Shown: positions 1-6,869, numbered from the stretch's first letter. The stretch: 10,997 nt of DNA from Candidatus Aminicenantes bacterium UBA4085 (GCA_002383325.1 DFYJ01000153.1:6168-17164), one strand, 5' to 3'. A program made the numbers and translations. Notes: a model not told the origin generated them from the letters alone.

Positions 1-508
1 GGATCCGCTCGCGGACCACATCGGCCGCGTCATCCGCCCGGACCCGAAGCTCCGCCCCGCAGTCGTCGCAGAGGCCGGCCCGCCGCGGGGGCTTGCGGGT
101 CCGGTGGAAGACGCCCCCGCAGGCCGGGCAGACCAGGCGCCCGGCCAGGCGCTCGACCAGAGATTCCAGGCCGACCTCGAGGGAAACGACCAGCTCCCGC
201 CGGCCGCCGTCGATGGCCGCCAGAGCCTCGGCCTGGGCGATCGTCCGGGGGTAGCCGTCCATAACGTAGCCGGGCCGGCAGTCGGGCCCGGCGATCCGGT
301 CGCGGACGATGGACGTGACGACCTCGTCGGGGACGAGGCCGCCGACGGCCATGATCCCTTCGGCTTGCCGGCCCAGCGGCGCCCCCTCCCGAACGGCCTT
401 CCGCAGAAGGTCGCCGGTGGAGATGCGGGGGAACTTGTAGGCGGACTCGATCATCCCGCCCACGGTGCCCTTGCCGCTGCCCGGCGCGCCGAAGAGAACA
501 ATCCTCAT
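1..508 (-). CDS. adk: Adenylate kinase (zinc-LID type), 3' end cut by the window edge
   Basis: Cytoplasmic kinase that catalyses ATP + AMP = 2 ADP. I translated it from the ATG at 508-506; 169 codons are present and the C-terminus lies outside the window. Seen: a P-loop GAPGSGKGT at residues 7-15, the AMP-binding STGDLLR at 30-36, LVPDE at 58-62, DGYPRT at 84-89, and a LID domain with Cys127, Cys130, Cys147 and Cys150 (two C-x2-C pairs), followed by RADDAADVVRERI. The four cysteines mark the zinc-binding form of the family. The usual Gln after the P-loop (GTQ) is Val16 here, and the usual DGFPRT has Tyr. The start codon overlaps the secY stop as ATGA, the common secY-adk arrangement, so translation is probably coupled. 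The identification is secure; only the missing C-terminus is unseen. Confidence 0.96.
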   Translation of the reverse strand, partial: MRIVLFGAPGSGKGTVGGMIESAYKFPRISTGDLLRKAVREGAPLGRQAEGIMAVGGLVPDEVVTSIVRDRIAGPDCRPGYVMDGYPRTIAQAEALAAIDGGRRELVVSLEVGLESLVERLAGRLVCPACGGVFHRTRKPPRRAGLCDDCGAELRVRADDAADVVRERI

Positions 509-1890
509 CCGCGCCTCCCCTTGATCCGGCCCTTGCGCATGAAGCCGTCGTAGTGGCGCATGACCAGCTGGGCCTCGATCTGCTGCAGGGTATCCATGGC
601 CACCCCGACCACGATCAGGATCGAGGTGCCGCCGAAGTAGAAGTCGACCTGCAGCCCCTGGGTGAACCAGTTCGGCAGGATGCGGTCCAGGAAGCCGCCG
701 ATGAACGGCAGATACTGGACCTTGAACCCGGTCATCAGGAACTCGGGCAGGACGGCCAGCAGGGCCAGGTAGACCGCGCCGACAAGGGTGATGCGGGACA
801 GGATCTCGTCGATGGCGTCCGAGGTGTTCTTGCCCGGCCGGATGCCCGGGATGAAGCCGCCGTACTTGCGGAGGTTCTCGGCCACGTCGGTCGGATTGAA
901 GATGATGGACACGTAGAAGTAGGTGAAGAAGATGATGGCCGTGACGTAGACCAGGTTGTAGAGGGGCATGCCCAGGTTGAACTGGCGGGCGATGGTCTGC
1001 AGGGCCGGGACCTTGATCATCTGGGCGATGGTGGCCGGGATGGTGATGATCGAGGCGGCGAAGATGATGGGGATGACGCCGCCGGTGTTGACCCGCAGCG
1101 GCAGGTGGGTGCTCTGGCCGCCGTAGACCCGGCGCCCGACCACCCGCTTGGCGTAGGACACGGGGATGCGCCGCTGCCCCCTCTCCACATAGACGATGAA
1201 GCCTATGACCACGATCATCATGGCCGTCAGGATGATGGCCTTGATGGGATTCCAGGAGCCGGTCTGCAGGCCCCGGATGATCTCATTGACTCCGGCCGGG
1301 AAGCGGGCTACGATGCCGGCGAAGATGATCAGGGAGATGCCGTTGCCGATGCCGCGCTCGGAGATCTGCTCGCCCAACCACATGACGAAGATGGTGCCCG
1401 TGGTCAGGGTCAGGACGGTCAGCAGCTGGAACGGCAGGCCGGGCGAGGGAACGATGCGGGCCCCGCCGGGGCTCTTGAGGCCCTGCAGGAAGAGGGCGAT
1501 GCCCCAGCCCTGGATCAGGCAGATGGCGATGGTCCCGTAGCGGGTGTACTGGGTGATCTTCTTGCGCCCCAGCTCGCCCTCCTTGGACAGGCGCTCCAGG
1601 TACGGCCAGACGACGGTCAGCAGCTGCAGGATGATGGACGAGCTGATGTAGGGCATGATGCCCAGGGCGAAGAGGGTCATCTTGGACATGTAGCTGCCGG
1701 AGAACATGTCCATGAAGCCGAGGATGGTCCCCTTCTGGGAGGCCCAGAACTCGGCCAGGGCCGAGGAGGAGATGCCGGGCAGCGGGATCTGGCCGCCGAG
1801 CCGGTAGACGGCCAGCAGCAGCAGGGTGAAGATGACCCGCTTGCGGAGCTCCGGGATGGAGAAGATATTGCGGATGCTGTCCAGCATCAT
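505..1890 (-). CDS. secY: Protein translocase channel subunit SecY
   Basis: Pore-forming subunit of the SecYEG channel in the inner membrane. It exports unfolded preproteins with SecA and inserts membrane proteins with the ribosome/SRP. The 461 residues are slightly above the usual 430-445 and contain about ten hydrophobic segments. Landmarks: N-terminal SIPELRKRVIFTLLLL (11-26), the plug-region PLPGI (36-40), RGIGNGISLIIFAGIV (179-194), cytosolic loop C4 with YVERGQRRIPVSYAKR (234-249), NPTDVAENLRKYGGFIPGIRPG (332-353) with the C5-loop Arg351 needed for SecA/ribosome contact in the family, and a basic tail RKGRIKGRRG. The start ATG at 1890 overlaps the rplO stop (ATGA). A second ATG follows at once, so the start is uncertain by one codon. 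Last gene of the classical spc block, followed by adk. Confidence 0.98.
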   Translation of the reverse strand: MMLDSIRNIFSIPELRKRVIFTLLLLAVYRLGGQIPLPGISSSALAEFWASQKGTILGFMDMFSGSYMSKMTLFALGIMPYISSSIILQLLTVVWPYLERLSKEGELGRKKITQYTRYGTIAICLIQGWGIALFLQGLKSPGGARIVPSPGLPFQLLTVLTLTTGTIFVMWLGEQISERGIGNGISLIIFAGIVARFPAGVNEIIRGLQTGSWNPIKAIILTAMMIVVIGFIVYVERGQRRIPVSYAKRVVGRRVYGGQSTHLPLRVNTGGVIPIIFAASIITIPATIAQMIKVPALQTIARQFNLGMPLYNLVYVTAIIFFTYFYVSIIFNPTDVAENLRKYGGFIPGIRPGKNTSDAIDEILSRITLVGAVYLALLAVLPEFLMTGFKVQYLPFIGGFLDRILPNWFTQGLQVDFYFGGTSILIVVGVAMDTLQQIEAQLVMRHYDGFMRKGRIKGRRG

Positions 1891-2336
1891 GGGCGGACCT
1901 CGATGAGGACGGCCCGGCCTCCGGCCTTCTCGATCTTGGCCTTGGCCGCGGCGGAGAAGGCATGGGCCCGCACGGTCATCGGCCGCTCGATCTCGCCGCG
2001 GCCCAGGATCTTGACCCGGTCGGCGGCCGAGCCGATCAGGCGGGCGGCGGCCATCTCGGCCGGGCCGGCCTCGGCGCCCTTGAGGGCCCCCAGCCGGTCC
2101 AGGTTGATGCCGGCCATCTCGATCCGGAAGATGTTGGTGAAGCCGCGCTTGGGAATGCGCCGGACGAGGGGCATCTGGCCGCCCTCGGCGCTGTATTTGC
2201 GGGAGTAACCGGCGCCCTGCAGCTGACCTTTGCTGCCGGCGCCCGCGGTCTTGCCGCGCCCCGAGCCGGGGCCGCGGCCGACCCGTTTGCGGTCCTTGCG
2301 GGAGCCTTTGGCGGGTTTGAGCGTGCTGAGGTTCAT
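1887..2336 (-). CDS. rplO: 50S ribosomal protein L15 (uL15)
   Basis: Large-subunit protein that assembles late and binds 23S rRNA with a long, extended, basic N-terminus. Its 149 residues match the family length (about 145). Seen: [18 protein letters not shown] at the N-terminus, then the glycine/arginine signature RVGRGPGSGRGKT (18-30), GAGSKGQLQGAG, the FEGGQMPL-equivalent AEGGQMPLVRRIPKRGF, and a globular C-terminal half ending in KIEKAGGRAVLIEVRP. The start ATG at 2336 overlaps the rpmD stop (ATGA), and the stop overlaps the secY start in the same way. It therefore sits in a run of four consecutive ATGA-linked junctions (rpsE-rpmD-rplO-secY-adk), which suggests strictly coupled translation. 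Confidence 0.97.
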   Translation of the reverse strand: MNLSTLKPAKGSRKDRKRVGRGPGSGRGKTAGAGSKGQLQGAGYSRKYSAEGGQMPLVRRIPKRGFTNIFRIEMAGINLDRLGALKGAEAGPAEMAAARLIGSAADRVKILGRGEIERPMTVRAHAFSAAAKAKIEKAGGRAVLIEVRP

Positions 2337-2527
2337 TTCGTCACCTCTTCGACTTTGACCACGTGGATGATCTTCTGGACCATGCCCCGGATGCTGGGGT
2401 TGTCGAGCCGGACGACCGAGGAGCCGGGCTTGCCCAGGCCGAGGCCGCGGGCCGTCACCCGCTGGGTCTGGGGATAGCCGACCAGGCTGCGGACCAGGGT
2501 GATGCGGATCGTCTTCTCGGCGCTCAT
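2333..2527 (-). CDS. rpmD: 50S ribosomal protein L30 (uL30)
   Basis: Small large-subunit protein of 64 residues (family about 60). Seen: the beta strand [15 protein letters not shown], the RTTARGLGL-like segment [18 protein letters not shown], and the helix [16 protein letters not shown], which is the standard layout and close to the typical conserved ending (hlVkVee). The start ATG at 2527 overlaps the rpsE stop and the stop overlaps the rplO start, both as ATGA. L30 is dispensable in some lineages and missing from several; here it is present and intact in its usual place between S5 and L15. Confidence 0.96.
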   Translation of the reverse strand: MSAEKTIRITLVRSLVGYPQTQRVTARGLGLGKPGSSVVRLDNPSIRGMVQKIIHVVKVEEVTK

Positions 2528-3075
2528 TGCCAGACCGTCCCCGCGGCCTTGCCGCGATTCCTGCCGACGACCACGGGATCCTTGATCCGCTTCAGCGCGT
2601 CCATGGTGGCGTGGGCCACGGAGATGGGGTTGGAGCTGCGCAGCGACTTGGTCAGAATGTCCTTGATCCCGGCCAGCTCCATGATGACCCGGACGGCCCC
2701 GCCGGCGATGACGCCGGTGCCCTTGGAGGCGGGCCGCAGGACGACCGCGCCGGCGTCGGCCTCGCCCCGGACCAGATGAGGGATGGTCGTCTCGGCCAGG
2801 GTCACCCGGACCAGGTGCTTCTTGGCGTTCTCCACGGCCTTGGCGATGGCCGAGGGCACCTCGCGGGCCTTGCCCTTGCCGATGCCGACGATGCCGCGGT
2901 AGTTGCCGACCGCGACCAGGGCCGAGAAGCTGAGGTTCTTGCCGCCCTTGACGACCTTGGTGACCCGGCGGATATGGATGACCTGGTCCTTGAGCTCGCC
3001 GATGTCCTCGATGGACACCGGGACGGCCGCCGCCGCCACCTCGGGCTTGTCCTTGACGTCTTGCTCTTGCGTCAT
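2524..3075 (-). CDS. rpsE: 30S ribosomal protein S5 (uS5)
   Basis: Small-subunit protein that lines the mRNA entry channel with S3 and S4. It takes part in decoding accuracy, helicase activity and spectinomycin sensitivity. It has 183 residues. The N-terminal double-stranded RNA-binding-like domain holds [23 protein letters not shown] (about 32-54) and [12 protein letters not shown]. The C-terminal domain has [15 protein letters not shown] (115-129) and [18 protein letters not shown] (133-150). Relative to E. coli S5 there are about 17 extra N-terminal residues, acidic then Ala-rich. The segment usually reading NPINVV reads NPISVA. The start ATG at 3075 follows AAGGAG with a 5-nt spacer, which supports the long N-terminus. 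It lies 16 nt after rplR; its stop overlaps rpmD (ATGA). Confidence 0.97.
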   Translation of the reverse strand: MTQEQDVKDKPEVAAAAVPVSIEDIGELKDQVIHIRRVTKVVKGGKNLSFSALVAVGNYRGIVGIGKGKAREVPSAIAKAVENAKKHLVRVTLAETTIPHLVRGEADAGAVVLRPASKGTGVIAGGAVRVIMELAGIKDILTKSLRSSNPISVAHATMDALKRIKDPVVVGRNRGKAAGTVWQ

Positions 3076-3091
3076 GTTTGCTCCTTGCGGC

Positions 3092-3466
3092 CTAGAACGT
3101 CAGCCCGCCCTTGCGCAGGGCCTCGGCCAGGGCCTTGATCCGGCCGTGGTAAGGGTAGATCCCGCGGTCGAAGACGATCTTGTCGATGTTCTTCTCCCGC
3201 AGCCGGCGGGCCATCAGCTCGCCCAGCTTCTCGCAGCCGGCCAGGTTCTTGGTGTTCTTCGCCGCGGCCTGGAAGTCCTTTTCCAGGGTCGAGGCCGCGG
3301 CCAGAATCATCCCGGTGTCGTCGTTGACGGCCTGGGTGTAGACGTAGCGGTTGCTCTTGAAGACGTGCAGCCGGGGCCGCTCGGCCGTCCCGCGGACGGT
3401 CTTGCGGATGCGGGCCCGGATGCGGGCCTTGGCCTCGCTCTTCATGATCGATTTGTCTTTAAGCAC
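3092..3466 (-). CDS. rplR: 50S ribosomal protein L18 (uL18), probable GTG start
   Basis: Binds 5S rRNA together with L5 and docks it in the central protuberance. 124 residues from the GTG at 3466: basic N-terminal arm ([19 protein letters not shown]), then [54 protein letters not shown] and the closing [19 protein letters not shown], all in family order. The start is the least certain in the window. The GTG at 3466 overlaps the end of rplF by 8 nt and has a G-rich Shine-Dalgarno-like stretch (GGGGG about 6 nt upstream). The ATG at 3445 would give a 117-residue protein of normal length but has no visible Shine-Dalgarno. I favour the GTG. Stop codon is TAG. Confidence 0.93.
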   Translation of the reverse strand: MLKDKSIMKSEAKARIRARIRKTVRGTAERPRLHVFKSNRYVYTQAVNDDTGMILAAASTLEKDFQAAAKNTKNLAGCEKLGELMARRLREKNIDKIVFDRGIYPYHGRIKALAEALRKGGLTF

Positions 3467-4004
3467 CGGTCACCCCCGCTTTCCGTTCCTTCTTGATCAG
3501 GCGCTCGCCGACGTAGCGGACGCCTTTCTGCTTGTACGGGTCGGGCTTGCGGAACTTCTTGATGTCGTCCGCGACCTGGCCCACGCGCTGCCGGTCGATG
3601 CCCCGCACGGTCAGCAGGGTCGGCTTCTCCACCACCACCTCGACGTCGGGCGGGACGGTGTAGATCATCGGCCGCGAGTAGCCCAAGGCCAGCTCCAGCC
3701 TGTCCTTGTCCAGCTTGGCCTTGTAGCCGACGCCGACGATCTCCAGCTGCTTCTGGAAGCCCTGGGTCAGGCCCAGGACGGCGTTGGCGGCCAGGGCCCG
3801 GCACATGCCGTGCAGGGTCTTCTGGGGCTTGGAGTCGTCCCGCCGCTCCAGGAGGAGCTGCCCGGAGTCGGCCTTGGCCGTGATGCCGGGGTGGAGGGGC
3901 GTGCGGAGCTTGCCCTTCTTGCCTTCGAACTCGATCCCGTCGGGGTGGATGGTCACCTTGACCCCGGCCGGGAGGGGAATGGGTCGTTTGCCAATGCGCG
4001 ACAT
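3459..4004 (-). CDS. rplF: 50S ribosomal protein L6 (uL6)
   Basis: Binds 23S rRNA near the sarcin-ricin loop and the factor-binding region. 181 residues with two similar alpha/beta domains. Seen: MSRIGKRPIPLPAGVKV at the N-terminus, a central GFQKQLEIVGVGYKAKL (82-98), LGYSRPMIYTVPPDVEV, and the C-terminal PDPYKQKGVRYVGE (155-167). The second domain normally carries a conserved GYSHP; here His is Arg111. The usual PYKGKG is PYKQKG (Gln159), which I recall from some other lineages. The start ATG at 4004 has AAGGA 7 nt upstream. The 22-nt gap from rpsH is the longest inside the cluster. The C-terminal codons appear to overlap the rplR start. Confidence 0.97.
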   Translation of the reverse strand: MSRIGKRPIPLPAGVKVTIHPDGIEFEGKKGKLRTPLHPGITAKADSGQLLLERRDDSKPQKTLHGMCRALAANAVLGLTQGFQKQLEIVGVGYKAKLDKDRLELALGYSRPMIYTVPPDVEVVVEKPTLLTVRGIDRQRVGQVADDIKKFRKPDPYKQKGVRYVGERLIKKERKAGVTGA

Positions 4005-4026
4005 GACGGAATCCTTTCCTCGGGTC

Positions 4027-4425
4027 TCACCAAATGGCGCAGAGGACCTCGCCGCCCAGCCCCAGCTCCTCGCAGCGCTTGCCGGAAACGACGCCCTGCG
4101 AGGTGGAGATGACGGCCAGGCCCAGTCCGTCCAGGACCTTGGGCACCGAGTCCCGGGTGCAGAAGACCCGGCAGCCGGGCTTGCTGATCCGGCGCGAGCC
4201 GGTGATGACGGCGGCGCCGGCCTCGACGTACTTGAGGGTCACGGTCAGGACGTTCTGGGGCTTGGTCTCCTGGACCTTGTAGTTCTTGATGTAGCCTTCC
4301 TCCTTGAGGATCTTGGCGATCTCAACCTTCAGGTTGGAGGAGGGCATCTGGACCTCGCGCCGCTTGATGCGCGAAGCGTTGCGGACGCGGGTCAGGAAGT
4401 CCGCGATGGGATCGACTGCGCTCAT
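4027..4425 (-). CDS. rpsH: 30S ribosomal protein S8 (uS8)
   Basis: Primary 16S rRNA-binding protein that organises the central domain of the 30S subunit. In E. coli it also represses the spc operon by binding mRNA at the rplE start; I did not see enough structure here to claim that. 132 residues, standard length. Seen: DPIADFLTRVRNAS (5-18), VQMPSSNLKVEIAKILKEEGYI, LKYVEAGAAVITGSRRISKPG, VPKVLDGLGLAVISTSQGVVSGKRCEELGLGGEVLCAIW at the C-terminus, all matching the family. The motif usually SKPGLRVY is SKPGCRVF, so Leu is replaced by Cys. The start ATG at 4425 has AAGGAG with a 6-nt spacer, partly overlapping the rpsN stop. Confidence 0.97.
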   Translation of the reverse strand: MSAVDPIADFLTRVRNASRIKRREVQMPSSNLKVEIAKILKEEGYIKNYKVQETKPQNVLTVTLKYVEAGAAVITGSRRISKPGCRVFCTRDSVPKVLDGLGLAVISTSQGVVSGKRCEELGLGGEVLCAIW

Positions 4426-4435
4426 GGAATGCTCC

Positions 4436-4621
4436 TTACCAGGACGCCTTGACGACGCCGGGGATCTCGCCCTTGTGGGCCAGCTCGCGGAAGCACAGGC
4501 GGCACATGTCGAACTTCCGGTAGTAGCCGCGGGAGCGGCCGCAGATGCGGCAGCGGTTGTGGGTTCGGATGGCGTACTTGGGCTTGCGCAGATACTTGGC
4601 GAATGCCGATGTGGTGGACAC
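4436..4621 (-). CDS. rpsN: 30S ribosomal protein S14, zinc-binding short form (uS14, type Z)
   Basis: Head protein of the 30S subunit, needed for late assembly near the A site. This is the short zinc-ribbon form: 61 residues from the GTG at 4621, exactly the usual length. Cys24, Cys27, Cys40 and Cys43 form the two C-x2-C pairs around YYRKF, followed by [19 protein letters not shown], which is diagnostic. A GTG two codons upstream (4627) is also in frame, but the AAGGAG at 4630-4635 is 8 nt from 4621 and only 2 nt from 4627. The spacing and the family length both choose 4621. It lies 16 nt after rplE and 10 nt before rpsH. Confidence 0.96.
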   Translation of the reverse strand: MSTTSAFAKYLRKPKYAIRTHNRCRICGRSRGYYRKFDMCRLCFRELAHKGEIPGVVKASW

Positions 4622-4629
4622 AGTCACCT

Positions 4630-4635
4630 CTCCTT
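4630..4635 (-). promoter_or_regulatory. Shine-Dalgarno of rpsN that decides between two GTG starts
   Basis: On the minus strand this reads AAGGAG, just after the rplE stop. It lies 8 nt from the GTG at 4621 and 2 nt from the GTG at 4627, so the downstream GTG is the better start. The extended match AAGGAGAGGTGA is among the strongest in the window, and may compensate for the GTG start codon. Confidence 0.8.
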
Positions 4636-4637
4636 CG

Positions 4638-5180
4638 TCACGATTCGCGGAACGGCATGCCCAGCTTCTTCAGCAGGGCCAGGGCTTCGGCATTCGTCCG
4701 CGCCGTGGTGACGATCGTGATATTCATGCCTCGGGTCTTTTCGACCTTGGTATAGTCGATCTCGGGGAAGACCAGCTGGTCGCGCAGCCCCAGGGTGTAA
4801 TTGCCCCGGCCGTCGAAGGCCTTGGGCGAGACGCCGCGGAAGTCGCGGACGCGGGGCATGACGACGTTGACCAGGCGGTCCAGGAACTCGTACATCCGCT
4901 TGTGGCGGAGGGTGACGAAGCAGGCGATGGCGGCGCCCTTGCGCAGCTTGAAGGAGGAGATCGACTTCTTGGCCCGGGAAACGACCGGGGCCTGGCCGGC
5001 GATCTGGGTCAGCTCGGCCTTGGCCGCATCCAGCAGCTTGGCGTTCTGGATGGCCTCGCCGACGCCGACGTTGATGACGATCTTCTCCAGCCGGGGCACG
5101 GCCATGGGGTTCGAGATGGCGAACTCCTTCTCCAGCTCCGGCACGATGTCCTTCTTATAGCGGTCCTGCAGGCGGCTCAT
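4638..5180 (-). CDS. rplE: 50S ribosomal protein L5 (uL5)
   Basis: Binds 5S rRNA with L18 and contacts P-site tRNA and the S13 bridge in the central protuberance. 180 residues, exactly the usual length. Seen: [16 protein letters not shown] at the N-terminus, the signature [15 protein letters not shown] (29-43), the [14 protein letters not shown] segment, [45 protein letters not shown] and the C-terminal [27 protein letters not shown]. The start ATG at 5180 is preceded by AGGAGG starting directly after the rplX stop, a near-consensus ribosome binding site with a 5-nt spacer. The protein looks wholly typical. Confidence 0.98.
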   Translation of the reverse strand: MSRLQDRYKKDIVPELEKEFAISNPMAVPRLEKIVINVGVGEAIQNAKLLDAAKAELTQIAGQAPVVSRAKKSISSFKLRKGAAIACFVTLRHKRMYEFLDRLVNVVMPRVRDFRGVSPKAFDGRGNYTLGLRDQLVFPEIDYTKVEKTRGMNITIVTTARTNAEALALLKKLGMPFRES

Positions 5181-5190
5181 GGCTCCCTCC

Positions 5191-5523
5191 TCACTTGCTC
5201 TTGGCGTCCAGGGGCCCGTCGCACTTGGGGCAGATCCGCTGCCGGGTGCCGTCGGCCAGCCGCTTGGACCGCGGCCGGACGCCGGCCGCGCACTCGCCGC
5301 AGTAGAGCATCAGCCGGGACAGCGGGATGGGCGCCTCGCGGTCCATGATCCCGCCCTGGCGGTTCTTGGACCGGTCGGGCCGGATGAACTCCTTGACGAA
5401 GTTCAGCCGCTCGACCACGGCCCGGCCCTTGTCCGGAAGGACCTGGAGGACCTTGCCGACTTTGCCCTTGTCCTTGCCCTGGCGGACGATGACGGTGTCG
5501 TTCTTGCGGATGCCGGCGCCCAT
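5191..5523 (-). CDS. rplX: 50S ribosomal protein L24 (uL24), four-cysteine type
   Basis: Assembly-initiator protein that binds the 5' end of 23S rRNA early in 50S formation. 110 residues. The N-terminal KOW motif is [24 protein letters not shown] (about 5-28), followed by [29 protein letters not shown]. The C-terminal part holds Cys75, Cys78, Cys98 and Cys101 (C-x2-C, 19 residues, C-x2-C), a probable zinc ribbon that many L24 proteins, including that of E. coli, lack. Start choice: the ATG at 5523 shares one base with the rplN stop (TGATG) and has GGAGG with a 7-nt spacer. A GTG at 5526 is also possible but only 4 nt from that site. Confidence 0.96.
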   Translation of the reverse strand: MGAGIRKNDTVIVRQGKDKGKVGKVLQVLPDKGRAVVERLNFVKEFIRPDRSKNRQGGIMDREAPIPLSRLMLYCGECAAGVRPRSKRLADGTRQRICPKCDGPLDAKSK

Positions 5524-5891
5524 CACAGCACCTCCGGGGCCAGGGAGATGATCTTGGTGAACTTCTTCTCCCGCAGCTCGCGGCCGACCGGGCCGAAGAC
5601 GCGGGTCCCGACCGGCTCGTTGGTCTTGTCGATGATGACGGCGGCGTTGTCGTCGAAGCGGATGTAGGACCCGTCGCGGCGCCGGATCTCCTTGCGGACC
5701 CGGACCACGACCGCCCGCACGACCTTGCCCTTGGCCACTTTGCTGTCGGGCTCGGCCTCGCGGACCGTGGCGGAGATGACGTCGCCGATGGAGCAGATCA
5801 AGCCCACCCCCCCGCCGAGCGGGGTGATGGCCCGGATCTTGCGGGCCCCGGAGTTGTCGGCGACCTTGAGCAGGGTGTATTGCTGGATCAT
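5523..5891 (-). CDS. rplN: 50S ribosomal protein L14 (uL14)
   Basis: Large-subunit protein at the subunit interface next to L19. It contacts 16S rRNA in bridge B5/B8 and is the docking site for the silencing factor RsfS in the family. 122 residues, the exact family length. Seen: [19 protein letters not shown] (1-19), [28 protein letters not shown], the near-invariant [18 protein letters not shown], and [28 protein letters not shown] at the C-terminus. The start ATG at 5891 overlaps the rpsQ stop (ATGA). First gene of the classical spc operon; here there is no gap between it and the S10 block, so no separate promoter fits. Confidence 0.98.
   Translation of the reverse strand: MIQQYTLLKVADNSGARKIRAITPLGGGVGLICSIGDVISATVREAEPDSKVAKGKVVRAVVVRVRKEIRRRDGSYIRFDDNAAVIIDKTNEPVGTRVFGPVGRELREKKFTKIISLAPEVL
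5531..5535 (-). promoter_or_regulatory. Shine-Dalgarno of rplX inside the rplN 3' end
   Basis: GGAGG on the minus strand, inside the last codons of rplN. It is 7 nt from the ATG at 5523 and 4 nt from the GTG at 5526, so it supports the ATG as the rplX start. Confidence 0.75.
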
Positions 5892-6244
5892 GGCTTCGTC
5901 TCCTCGGGCCCGGGCTCGGCGGCTGGCTCGGCGGCGGCCGAGGCGGGGATGAGGGTCTCGCCGATCTCGCTGGCCGTCAGGGTCACGTCGGCCCCCAGGA
6001 TGGCCGTCACCCGCCAGCGCTTGCGCCGGCTGATCGGGCGGGTCTCGATGATCCGGACCTTGTCGCCGACCTTGCAAACGTCCCGCTCGTCGTGGGCCAT
6101 GAAGGTCCGCCGGCTGCGGATGATCTTCTTGTACAGGGGGTGGCGGACCTGCCGCTCCACCTGGACGGTCACGGTCTTGGCCGTCTTCTTGGCCGTGACC
6201 AGGCCGACCTTGGTCGTCTTGCGCACTGGCGCGGTGTTCGTCAT
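5888..6244 (-). CDS. rpsQ: 30S ribosomal protein S17 (uS17) with a C-terminal extension
   Basis: Primary 16S rRNA-binding protein with an OB fold that helps nucleate the 5' and central domains. 118 residues, against about 80-90 for the family. The core (residues 8-83) is normal: [67 protein letters not shown]. After this the protein continues for about 35 residues (84-118), first hydrophobic/Thr ([17 protein letters not shown]), then Ala-, Pro- and Glu-rich ([10 protein letters not shown]). The tail is read in one frame to a stop that overlaps the rplN start as ATGA, so it is not an obvious frameshift. The function of the tail is unknown. The start ATG at 6244 overlaps the rpmC stop. Confidence 0.97.
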   Translation of the reverse strand: MTNTAPVRKTTKVGLVTAKKTAKTVTVQVERQVRHPLYKKIIRSRRTFMAHDERDVCKVGDKVRIIETRPISRRKRWRVTAILGADVTLTASEIGETLIPASAAAEPAAEPGPEETKP

Positions 6245-6450
6245 GGGGTTGCCGTCCTTCCCTTCGCCTTGTCCTCCTGCAGGACCGTCTCGACGCGGGC
6301 AATGTCCTTGCGCAGGGCATTCATCTTGGCGAAGCTGTCCAGCTGGCCGAGCTCGTTCTGGAAGCGGAGCTTGAACAGCTGTTCCTTGAGCTCGGCCTTC
6401 TTGCGCTCGAGCTCTTCCGTAGCCATCTCTCGCAGTTCTTGGACTTTCAT
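6241..6450 (-). CDS. rpmC: 50S ribosomal protein L29 (uL29)
   Basis: Small two-helix protein next to L23 at the nascent-chain exit, in the area where trigger factor and SRP dock. 69 residues (family about 60-70). Seen: [37 protein letters not shown], then the second helix [19 protein letters not shown] and a short basic tail. The start ATG at 6450 is the family's usual N-terminus (MK..ELR.M) and overlaps the rplP stop (ATGA). An internal ATG at residue 9 would remove the conserved first helix turn and is unlikely. The stop overlaps the rpsQ start in the same ATGA manner. Confidence 0.96.
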   Translation of the reverse strand: MKVQELREMATEELERKKAELKEQLFKLRFQNELGQLDSFAKMNALRKDIARVETVLQEDKAKGRTATP

Positions 6451-6869
6451 CTCAGCTCTCGATTCTCGCGGGTGATGAAGCGGGTCAGGACGGGAAGCTT
6501 CTGGGCGGCCAGGCGCATGGCTTCGCGGGCCACGTCCTCGGTGACGCCCTCCAGCTCGAACAGGATCCGGCCGGGCTTGATGACGTCGACCCAGAACTCC
6601 GGGTCGCCTTTGCCCTTGCCCATGCGGACCTCGACGGGCTTCTTGGTCACGGGCTTCCAGGGGAAGGCCCGCAGCCACAGCTTGCCCCGCCGCTTCATGA
6701 ACCGGGTGATGGTGATGCGGCCGGCCTCCATCTGGCGGGCGGTCAGCCACCCGCACTCCATGGCCTGCAGGCCGTACTCGCCGAACGACAGGGTCGCGGC
6801 GCGCTGGGCCTGGCCCCGCATGCGGCCCCGGGAGGTCTTGCGGTACTTGACTTTCTTCGGCATCAGCAT
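6447..6869 (-). CDS. rplP: 50S ribosomal protein L16 (uL16)
   Basis: Late-assembling protein that positions tRNAs near the peptidyl-transferase centre and the elbow of A-site tRNA. 140 residues (family about 137-144). Seen: [11 protein letters not shown] at the N-terminus, [23 protein letters not shown] (29-51), [29 protein letters not shown] (60-88) and [16 protein letters not shown]. The start at 6869 is fixed by AGGAG 8 nt upstream and by the conserved MLMP beginning, although an ATG lies two codons further on. Two usually conserved positions differ: the GW-preceding Pro is Cys39, and the residue after FP is Trp71 rather than Asp, His or Gly. The stop overlaps rpmC (ATGA). Confidence 0.97.
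   Translation of the reverse strand: MLMPKKVKYRKTSRGRMRGQAQRAATLSFGEYGLQAMECGWLTARQMEAGRITITRFMKRRGKLWLRAFPWKPVTKKPVEVRMGKGKGDPEFWVDVIKPGRILFELEGVTEDVAREAMRLAAQKLPVLTRFITRENRELR

Noticed and set aside
1..6. GGATCC at the very first bases as a cloning junction (BamHI site)
   Set aside because: The same hexamer occurs at several other places in the window (for example 2576-2581), and adk runs through it in frame, so there is no sign of a junction.
1283..1963. A 226-codon minus-strand open frame inside secY in another frame
   Set aside because: Arg/Pro/His-rich out-of-frame translation of the SecY gene, typical of GC-rich sequence.
553..2208. A 551-codon open frame on the plus strand opposite secY and rplO
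   Set aside because: It is a shadow frame of GC-rich codons: the product is dominated by Asp, Gly, Gln and Arg, has no recognisable domain, and covers two clearly real genes.
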